From positions 1 through 64,000 of the forward strand of contig NZ_WJIE01000007.1 of NCBI RefSeq assembly GCF_009649845.1: DNA of 64,000 nucleotides, given 5' to 3'. The notes beneath the pieces were generated by a model. It had not been told where the DNA came from, searched no databases, and saw nothing but the letters and a program-made list of their open reading frames with translations. The stretch is from Polyangium spumosum. GTDB lineage: Bacteria; Myxococcota_A; Polyangia; Polyangiales; Polyangiaceae. The position numbers and the translations under genes are program-made. Positions 54,382-61,432 of this stretch are shown here, one piece after another; the first letter of the stretch is position 1; every line of letters starts with the position of its first letter.

Positions 54382-55586
54382 GCGCCCCGACGCGCGAGCG
54401 CCTCGGCCGCGACGGCCGCGTCCACGAGCGGGCGTCTTCCCGAGGCGAAGACCTGCTCCGTCTCGGGCCCGCGGCCCGCGAGCACGACCACGTCGCGCGG
54501 TCCCGCCTCCGCGATCGCGCCCTCGATCGCCTCCGCGCGGTCGAGGACACGCCGGACGTCCGGGTGATCGCCGAGGCCTATGCGGATCTCCTCGGCGATC
54601 GCGGCCGGATCCTCGCTCCTCGGGTTATCGGTCGTGAGCACGACGCGGTCGGCGCCGCGCGCGGCCTCGCCCATCGCGGCGCGTTTGCCCCGGTCGCGAT
54701 CACCGCCCGCGCCGAAGACGACGACGAGCCGGCCCTCCGTGAGCCCACGCGCCGTGGCGAGCGTGCGGGCGAGCGCGTCGGGCGAGTGCGCGTAATCGAC
54801 GACGGCCCGGGGCCCCTCGCCGAGGACCTGGAACCGCCCCGGAGGCGTGGGCACGCGGGAGAGCGCCTCCACCGCGTCCGCCGGGGGGACGCCCATCTCG
54901 ATCGCCGCCGCGAGCGCGGCGAGCGCATTTTCGAGGAACGGCTCGCCGATCGCGCGAATACGAATCTCGGCGGGCATTGTTCGATACTGCGGGGAAGGCA
55001 CGAGCCGGGCGCGAGTCCCTTCCCAGCCGACGGAGATCCCCTCGGCCGTGAGATCGGGCCGGAGGACGGGCCGGCCCGGCGCGCGGGACGTAATGCCGTA
55101 CGTGACCGTACGCGCGCCGCTCGCGACGACCTCGGCGAGCAGCGCCGAGGCCGGATCCCAGGCATTGAGGACCGCCACGCCGCCCGCGGGCAGGTGCACG
55201 AAGAGCTGCGCCTTGCTGGCGAGGTAATGCTCGACGGAGCCGTGCGCGTCGAGGTGATCCCGCGAGAGGTTCGTGAAGACCGCGACGGAGATGGGCCACG
55301 CCTTCGCGAAGCCGAACGCGAGCGCCTCGCTCGTGGCCTCCACGGCGGCGTGACGCGCGCCCGCCTCGAAGCCGCGGCGCATACATTCGAGGAAGGCGTC
55401 GTGCGAAGCGGAGAACGGGAGCGGCGTATCGTCGAGGAAAACGCCGAGCGTGGTGACGCGCAGGACGGGCCGGGCGAGGCGGCCGAGCGCGGCCGCGAGG
55501 AACGTCGTGGTCGTGGTCTTGCCGTTCGTGCCGGTCACCGACGCGGTGGTGATGTGGCGCGACCAGCGGGGCGGCGGCGGGAACAT
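54378..55586 (-). CDS. MurE-like Mur ligase without N-terminal domain
   Basis: A 402-residue Mur ligase. The central ATP-binding domain has SVTGTNGKTTTTTFLA and the catalytic block FTNLSRDHLDAHGS. The C-terminal domain has VDYAHSPDALARTL and the DNPRSEDP motif that in MurE contacts meso-diaminopimelate. Full MurE is about 490 residues. Here the N-terminal UDP-MurNAc-binding domain is replaced by about 15 residues, since VTGTNGKTT begins at residue 17. The in-frame extension upstream (to 55802) runs through the divergent DUF2330 gene and does not resemble that domain. It may act on a substrate other than UDP-MurNAc-dipeptide. It is translationally coupled to the MFS-like gene. Confidence 0.85.
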   Translation of the reverse strand: MFPPPPRWSRHITTASVTGTNGKTTTTTFLAAALGRLARPVLRVTTLGVFLDDTPLPFSASHDAFLECMRRGFEAGARHAAVEATSEALAFGFAKAWPISVAVFTNLSRDHLDAHGSVEHYLASKAQLFVHLPAGGVAVLNAWDPASALLAEVVASGARTVTYGITSRAPGRPVLRPDLTAEGISVGWEGTRARLVPSPQYRTMPAEIRIRAIGEPFLENALAALAAAIEMGVPPADAVEALSRVPTPPGRFQVLGEGPRAVVDYAHSPDALARTLATARGLTEGRLVVVFGAGGDRDRGKRAAMGEAARGADRVVLTTDNPRSEDPAAIAEEIRIGLGDHPDVRRVLDRAEAIEGAIAEAGPRDVVVLAGRGPETEQVFASGRRPLVDAAVAAEALARRGA

Positions 55587-55683
55587 GGGCCCAGGGTAGC
55601 AGGCGAAAACGCGATCGAGGCGCTCGAGTTGTTCTAGGATGGCCCTCGCGCCGCGCCTCTTCCCGGCGTGATTGGAGACCTTC

Positions 55684-57207
55684 ATGAAGACGTCCTTGCT
55701 CGCGCCCCTCCTGCTCTCGGCGCCGCTCGCGCTCCTGTGCGGCACGCCGAGTGATGCCCACGCGTGCGGCGGATGTGTCGTCCCGCCGATGACGAACACC
55801 ATCGTGAACGCGCACCGGATGGCGCTCTCGGTCTCGCCGAAGCAGACGGTGCTCTGGGATCAGATTCGATACGACGGCGACCCGGAGAGCTTTGGCTGGC
55901 TCCTGCCCGTGAAGCCGGGCGCGGTCATCGAGCTCTCGACGGACGCCTGGTTCGAGACGCTCGACGCGGCGACGTCGACGACGGTGTTCGCGCCGCCGCT
56001 CAATTGCAACAGCGGACCGGATTTCGATTGCGGATGCGCGATGTCCGACGCCGCGGGGGTCGGGGGCGAGCTCGGGGGCAACGGCGGGGTGACGGTCGTG
56101 CACCGCGGCACCGTGGGCCCGTTCCAGACCGTGACGCTCTCCACGCAGACGCCGGGCGTGCTCGACGATTGGCTCACGAACGCGGGATACGTGATCCCCG
56201 AGGATTCGGCGCCGGTCATCGACGCCTACGTCGCGGAGGGCTTCGATTTCATCGCGCTCCGGCTGCAGCCGGGCCAGGGCGTGCAGGACATGAAGCCCGT
56301 CCGCGTGGTGCAGCCCGGCATCAGCCCGACCTTGCCGCTGCGCATGGTCGCCGTCGGCACGGGCGCGAACGTGGACATCACGCTCTTCCTGATCACCGAG
56401 GGGCGGTGGGCCGCGAAGAACTTCGAGAATGCGCTCGTCCCGACGGACCTCGTGTCGTGGGATTTCGCGACGAACAGCTCGAACTACGCCACGCTGCGCG
56501 AGAAGGTGCTCGCCGGCAGCGGCGGCGCCACGTGGCTCACGACGTTCGCCAAGCCGAGGGCGCTGCTCGCGCCGATCCGGGGCGCGGTGCGGGGGAACGT
56601 GCCCATCACGCTCGAGACCGACGAGTTCGGTTTCCCCCTGCGCACCGCCGACAACATCGCGGCGGGGTACATCGGGCAAGGCGTGCTCAACGAGGAGACG
56701 ACCGACGCCGTTTGCGTGGCCGCATTCACGCAGTTCGCGAGCGACACGCGGATGGTGTCGGACCCGTGCCCGGCGGGCAAACCGTCGAACGATCCGTCCT
56801 GCGGCGAGGTGGCCGCGGGGGAGATCGACGCGCGGGTCTTCGAATGCGGCGCGGCCGACACGATCACCGAGACGACGATGGACGACGTCGCCACCGCGCT
56901 CACGGGCCTGCACCCGGCCGACGTGTGGCTCACGCGGCTCGAGGCGAAGCTGCCGCGCGCGGCGCTGGCGAACGACCTCGAGCTCGAGCCGGCGGAGCAT
57001 CAGGTCGAGGTCGAGCACGAGATCCGGGCGCGCTCGTCGACGAACGTGGAGTCGATCTGCCCCTCCGGCGTGGTGCTCTTGCCGGGCAGCAAGGGCTCGG
57101 ATCAGGATCGCGGGACGCGGCTCGTCCTCGTCACGACCCTCGGCGCGGGCCTCCTCGCCTTCGCGCGCAGGCGGCTCCGCGGCGTGCGTTCTCCGCTGCC
57201 CGCCTGA
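55684..57207 (+). CDS. DUF2330 exported protein
   Basis: A 507-residue exported protein. After the signal peptide (about 26 residues, ending DAHA) it begins CGGCVVPP, the hallmark start of DUF2330. The body has several Cys pairs (NCNSGPDFDCGCA, DPSCGE) and beta-rich segments (SFGWLLPVKPGAVIEL, FDFIALRLQPGQG). The end has a membrane helix followed by Arg (TLGAGLLAFARRRLRG), like a surface-anchoring tail. DUF2330 is common in myxobacteria and planctomycetes; no function is known. The ATG at 55684 is chosen for the signal peptide; the frame opens 12 bases earlier. Confidence 0.88.
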   Translation: MKTSLLAPLLLSAPLALLCGTPSDAHACGGCVVPPMTNTIVNAHRMALSVSPKQTVLWDQIRYDGDPESFGWLLPVKPGAVIELSTDAWFETLDAATSTTVFAPPLNCNSGPDFDCGCAMSDAAGVGGELGGNGGVTVVHRGTVGPFQTVTLSTQTPGVLDDWLTNAGYVIPEDSAPVIDAYVAEGFDFIALRLQPGQGVQDMKPVRVVQPGISPTLPLRMVAVGTGANVDITLFLITEGRWAAKNFENALVPTDLVSWDFATNSSNYATLREKVLAGSGGATWLTTFAKPRALLAPIRGAVRGNVPITLETDEFGFPLRTADNIAAGYIGQGVLNEETTDAVCVAAFTQFASDTRMVSDPCPAGKPSNDPSCGEVAAGEIDARVFECGAADTITETTMDDVATALTGLHPADVWLTRLEAKLPRAALANDLELEPAEHQVEVEHEIRARSSTNVESICPSGVVLLPGSKGSDQDRGTRLVLVTTLGAGLLAFARRRLRGVRSPLPA

Positions 57208-57849
57208 TCACTCCACCGAATACATACAATAATCCACCGAGCAGCCCTCGGTGACGCAGGCGATCATGTTCCGCCGGTTCTTGCCGTTCACCGACGACAC
57301 GAGCGCCTGGCAATCCTTCATGGCGAGCCTGCCGCCGCACGCCTTGACGACCTGCGCGCACGCCGATTGCGTCGAGGGCTCGATACACGCCGCGCGCACG
57401 GCGGACATCGCGCACTGGTTCGCCGCCTGGAACGAGCAGATCGACTGCTTGCCGCTCTTCGCCAGCAGGCAATCCACCATCTTCTCGGCCACGCGTGGCC
57501 TGAGCCCGTGCGCGAGCGTGCTGCACATGTCGCGTGTATCCGTGAAGCTCTCGCATTGTGGCCCCGGCGCGCGCAGGGTATTGCACCCCGTCGGCGCGAC
57601 GCCGTCGTCGTCACACGTGACGAGATCCTCGAATCCCGTGGGCGTCGTGCCGTCGAGCGACGCGATGACGGCGCTCGGCTCGTCCGCGGACGCGTGGGAT
57701 TCACCGGACGCCGCTTGGCCCTCCTCGGGCAACGTGACGACCGGCGCCGCGACGACGGGATCTCCGCCCGCGGGCTGCGCGGCGCCGCCGCACGCGCCGG
57801 AGGAAAGGGTCGCGGTGAGAAGGAGGAACCGGGAGCGGTCGATCTGCAT
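57208..57849 (-). CDS. Cys-rich lipoprotein
   Basis: A 213-residue lipoprotein (signal peptide then GAC lipobox near residue 20). An acidic, Ala/Pro/Ser-rich linker leads to a helical domain with about 13 cysteines (QCESFTDTRDMC, VDCLLAKSG, ICSFQAANQC, ACAQVVKACGG, KDCQALV, GCSVDYCMYSVE). These probably form disulphides in the periplasm or outside the cell. I do not recognise the family. It directly abuts the DUF2330 gene, their stops meeting at 57207/57208. Confidence 0.75.
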   Translation of the reverse strand: MQIDRSRFLLLTATLSSGACGGAAQPAGGDPVVAAPVVTLPEEGQAASGESHASADEPSAVIASLDGTTPTGFEDLVTCDDDGVAPTGCNTLRAPGPQCESFTDTRDMCSTLAHGLRPRVAEKMVDCLLAKSGKQSICSFQAANQCAMSAVRAACIEPSTQSACAQVVKACGGRLAMKDCQALVSSVNGKNRRNMIACVTEGCSVDYCMYSVE

Positions 57850-57906
57850 GGCAACGAGAGAACATCGGAGCCGGGCGCGGCCGTCAAGGGCCAGGTGCGA
57901 GCCCGC

Positions 57907-59703
57907 TCAGAAGACGCCGCGGTCGAAGATCAACACGCGGCGGGGGCGCGGGGCGAAGGGGACGAGGTACGGGTGCGGCTCGCCCTCCGGCGGGCCCTCC
58001 GCGTTCCGCGCGGCGTGCTCGCGGAAGACCTCGACGTCCCGCTCGATGCTGTGGCCGAGGCGCGGATCCTTCGCGAGGTAATCGCGGAACAGGCCGAGAC
58101 GGACGGTCGCGGCGAAGGCCGGATCGACGACGGCGACGTTGCACTCGCCCTCGTATTCGAAGCCGCGGTCGTTCACGTTGCAGCTCCCCACCATGACGAA
58201 GACGTCGTCGACGATGAGGAGCTTGCCGTGGTGATCGACCTCCTGCACGCGCCGCTTGCCGCGGCCGTCGCGGCCCGCGCAGCGGAGCGAATAGAGCTCG
58301 AAATGGGGGATCACCTCGCGGATCCGCTCGAAGCCGGCGTGGCAGAAGGCGCCGGCGAAGGGGTGGTTCGCCTGCGCCTCGCTCGTGATGACCAGGACCG
58401 AGAGGCGCGGGTTTCCACGGGCCGCCTCGGCGATGGCCTCGCTCACGTAGGTGGAGCGGAAGTACTGGTCCTCGATGTAAATGAGGCGGCGGGCGGCGGC
58501 GACGGCGCGCAGGTACACGTCGAGGATCCCGCGCTCGGTATGGGGCGCGGGCATGGTGCGCACGACCTGCACGGCCGATCGTCCCGGCGCCTCGGGCAGC
58601 ACGGCGGGCTCGGGCGGGGGCACGTACGTCGCGCGCTCGGCGTGCGGGGCGCCGCGCTCGAGGAGCCGATTCCACCGCTCGCGGAAGTTCTCCTCGAGGT
58701 GCGCCACGCTCGGCCCCTCGATACGCGCCATGAAATCGTGGCGCGGCGGGTGATCCGCGGCGGCGAGCCCGTCCTTGACGCGGGCGCGGAACACGCTCGG
58801 GCGCGAGAATCGACAGCGGCAGGGGTCGAAGAGGTGGTGGCTCCGCGTATCCCAGTCGTTCTGGCGCATGTTCATGCCGCCGCAGAACCCGACGCGGCCG
58901 TCGACGACCACGGTCTTCTGGTGCATCGAGCCGATCTGCACCTCGCCGAGCAGGCGGTTCGGCAAGGAATGGCGCTCGTCGAAGAGGGGCCGCTCGGTCG
59001 GGTTCTCCTCGGAGAGCACCTCGAATCCGTCGCCCTCTTCCATCGCGACGCGCCGCGCCTCGCCCGGGATGGGCAAGAGCGGCGGGTCCCAGAGCAGGAG
59101 CTGCACGAGCACGGACGCCTTCGCGCGTGACTCGAGGATACGCTGGATGGTGTGGGCCTCGCGCTCCGCGGGCTCCGCGAGCGGATCGGGGCGCAAGAGC
59201 TCGAGCTCGGGCTCGTAGACCCACGTGGTGACGCGGATCGAGCGCTTCGCCTGCATGAGCGCCTCGGCCACCGCGCGCCAGCCGTCCTCGCCGTCGACGA
59301 GCATGTCCACGCGATTGCCGAGGGTCGGAGGAGCTCCAATAGGGGAAAACCACACGTAATCGAGGACGACATGGACGACGCTCCGGCCCTCCTCGCAAGA
59401 GGCGCGCGTGACGCGGGACCTCGCGCCTTCGAGGCCGCTCATCGCCGCGACGACGTCCCCGCATTTGCCCGGCGTGACGAAGATCGTGGTGCGCAGCGGC
59501 CGGAGCTCGAACGGAGAGGCCCCGGGCTCGACGATGAGCTCGTAATCGCCGCGGCGCGGCAAGAGGACGCGGCTCCGCCCCGGCGCGATCTCCTGCCCCA
59601 CCACGGCCCCGCGTGGGCCGAGCAGACGCACGGATGCACCCTGGACAGGCGTGCTGTGAGGCGTCGTGACCAGCACTTCGAGCTCGGCCCGCTGCCGCGC
59701 CAT
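57907..59703 (-). CDS. Phospholipase D/cardiolipin synthase-like protein
   Basis: A 598-residue enzyme with two HKD half-sites: HQKTVVVDGRVGFCGGMN (near 275) and HHGKLLIVDDVFVMVGSCN (near 500). Together they form the active site of the PLD superfamily, which hydrolyses or transfers phosphatidyl groups. The first 110 residues look like a separate beta-sandwich (TPVQGASVRLLGPRG, RRGDYELIVEPG) and could be a carboxypeptidase-regulatory-like domain. No signal peptide is seen from the ATG at 59703, which follows GGGAGGG. Extending to 59802 would add an implausible leader. Confidence 0.88.
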   Translation of the reverse strand: MARQRAELEVLVTTPHSTPVQGASVRLLGPRGAVVGQEIAPGRSRVLLPRRGDYELIVEPGASPFELRPLRTTIFVTPGKCGDVVAAMSGLEGARSRVTRASCEEGRSVVHVVLDYVWFSPIGAPPTLGNRVDMLVDGEDGWRAVAEALMQAKRSIRVTTWVYEPELELLRPDPLAEPAEREAHTIQRILESRAKASVLVQLLLWDPPLLPIPGEARRVAMEEGDGFEVLSEENPTERPLFDERHSLPNRLLGEVQIGSMHQKTVVVDGRVGFCGGMNMRQNDWDTRSHHLFDPCRCRFSRPSVFRARVKDGLAAADHPPRHDFMARIEGPSVAHLEENFRERWNRLLERGAPHAERATYVPPPEPAVLPEAPGRSAVQVVRTMPAPHTERGILDVYLRAVAAARRLIYIEDQYFRSTYVSEAIAEAARGNPRLSVLVITSEAQANHPFAGAFCHAGFERIREVIPHFELYSLRCAGRDGRGKRRVQEVDHHGKLLIVDDVFVMVGSCNVNDRGFEYEGECNVAVVDPAFAATVRLGLFRDYLAKDPRLGHSIERDVEVFREHAARNAEGPPEGEPHPYLVPFAPRPRRVLIFDRGVF

Positions 59704-59868
59704 AGGCCCTCCCCTACAGAGCGCCGTAGAGCCAACCGAGCGGACTCGAAAGCGTGCATACGCGAGCAACACCACCGAAAGACTGCGTACGTACGTTCGC
59801 AAGAAACGGGATTGCTACCGTCCCGAAAAAAACCGGTAGTATGCGGAGAGCGGAGGAATGACCTACCG

Positions 59869-61167
59869 ATGAAGGCAGGTGAGCGCAGCGCAGAGGCGTC
59901 GGCGACGGCGAGGGAGGAGACCCTCGGCACGATCCCGCCAGGCTCGGGCGCCGTCGCGACGGCCGCGACGTGGCTCGACGAGCTGCTCGAGAGTGAACAC
60001 CTGCACGTGGCTTTCCAGCCGATCGTCGATCTCGGCACGGGTGAGGTCATGGGCCGCGAGGTGCTCGGGCGCCTCGGGCCGGGCGCGTCCGAGGCGCACG
60101 CGCGCGGGGTCTCGGGGCCGCAGGCGCTCCTGGAGATGGCGCACTCGCACGGCAAGCTCGTGGCCGTCGATCGGCGCTTCCGCGAGATCGGGATCGAGAC
60201 ACTCGCGCGCGTGGGATCCGAAGGGGTGTTTTTCCTGAACGTCGATCCCCGGGTGATCGACGACCCGGCGTTCTCCGCGGGTTTTACGCGCAGGTTGCTC
60301 GAGGAGCACGGGGTCGCGCCGACGCGGATCGTCCTCGAGCTGACGGAGTCGGGGGCGGTGCTCGACAGCGACAGGCTGGAGCGGATCGTCCGGCACTACG
60401 CGAGCCAGGGGTTCCGCATCGCGCTCGACGACGTGGGCGCGGGGTACGCGTCGTTGACGGCGCTCGTGCGGGTGCGGCCGCATTTCTTGAAGCTCGACAA
60501 GGCCATCGTGCGGCACCTCTCGGGGGATCCGCTGCGCGCGCACCTCGTGCGATCGCTGGCGGATTTCGGGCGGCGCGCGGGGATCCAGGTGATCGCGGAG
60601 GGCATCGAGGACGAACACGATCTCTGCGCGTTGCTCGCGTGTGGCGTGGAGCTCGGTCAGGGCTACCTGCTCGCGCGGCCGGCGCCGGAGCTCGCGCCCT
60701 TGCCGACGAACGTGCGGGATCTCGTGCGCCGCGCGGCGAGGCAGGCGGAGGGGGACGGTCGGTCGAACCCGCCGCCGCGTACGATCGGCGCCCTGCGGGG
60801 CTCGCATGCGTCCGTGTTGCCCTTGACGAGCGCGGGGGAGGTGGCGTCGGTGCTGCGACGGTCGCCGGTGCACGCCGCGTTGCCCGTGGTGGACAGCGAC
60901 GGTCACGTGCTCGGGCTCGCCACGCGCGAGCGGCTGCTCGACGAGCTCGCGCACACGCGCCGCGGAGGCTCGCCGATCGTGGCGCTCATGGATCCACACC
61001 CGCTGCGCGTGGACGAGGCGACGAGCCTGCCGGTGGCGCTGCGGCTGGCGACGTCGCGGGACGAACATCGCGTGTACGATCCGGTGATCGTGGAGCACCA
61101 CGGGCGGTACCTCGGGACGGTGACGGTGCAGGTGCTGATGCAGGCGATCGCGGACGGGGAGTTCTAG
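59869..61167 (+). CDS. EAL domain protein with C-terminal CBS-like pair
   Basis: A 432-residue protein. Residues about 35-285 form an EAL domain (cyclic di-GMP phosphodiesterase fold). The name motif reads EVL (GREVLGRL), but the other active-site positions appear present: Asn in FFLNVDPR, Glu in LELTESG, the Asp pair in IALDDVGAGY, Lys in LKLDK, Glu in IAEGIED and Gln in GQGYLL. It may therefore be active. Residues about 305-430 look like a CBS pair (SAGEVASVLRRS with ALPVVDSDGHVLGLATRERLL, then VIVEHHGRYLGTVTVQ), which usually binds adenine nucleotides. GGAGG about 12 bases before the ATG. The second 43-bp repeat array starts 20 bases after the stop. Confidence 0.88.
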   Translation: MKAGERSAEASATAREETLGTIPPGSGAVATAATWLDELLESEHLHVAFQPIVDLGTGEVMGREVLGRLGPGASEAHARGVSGPQALLEMAHSHGKLVAVDRRFREIGIETLARVGSEGVFFLNVDPRVIDDPAFSAGFTRRLLEEHGVAPTRIVLELTESGAVLDSDRLERIVRHYASQGFRIALDDVGAGYASLTALVRVRPHFLKLDKAIVRHLSGDPLRAHLVRSLADFGRRAGIQVIAEGIEDEHDLCALLACGVELGQGYLLARPAPELAPLPTNVRDLVRRAARQAEGDGRSNPPPRTIGALRGSHASVLPLTSAGEVASVLRRSPVHAALPVVDSDGHVLGLATRERLLDELAHTRRGGSPIVALMDPHPLRVDEATSLPVALRLATSRDEHRVYDPVIVEHHGRYLGTVTVQVLMQAIADGEF

Positions 61168-61187
61168 CCGCACCGGCTGCAAGGCCC

Positions 61188-61410
61188 GTCGTGGTGCACC
61201 GGGACCCGCGTGCACGCGGTGCAAAGGGGTCTTGGAGTGTCACGAGACCCCTTTGCACGCGATGCAGACGGGTCTTGGAGTGTCACGAGACCCCTTTGCA
61301 CGCGGTGCAGACGGGTCTTGGAGTGTCATGAGACCCCTTTGCACGCGGTGCAGACGGGTCTTGGAGTGTCATGAGACCCCTTTGCACGCGGTGCAGACGG
61401 GTCTTGGAGC
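61188..61410. repeat. Second tandem array of 43-bp repeats
   Basis: The core cttgg starts exactly at 61231, 61274, 61317, 61360 and 61403, with a degraded unit in phase from 61188. Each unit holds gggtct and agaccc as the arms of a hairpin around tggagtgtcacg, then tttgcacgcggtgcag with tgca at both ends of a small palindrome. Units are nearly identical apart from cac/cat and gat/ggt changes. Again the array fills the gap between two convergent genes (stops at 61167 and 61433). The sequence differs from the first array but the period is the same. Confidence 0.92.
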
Positions 61411-61432
61411 GCGCCGGACGCACATTTTCCCG

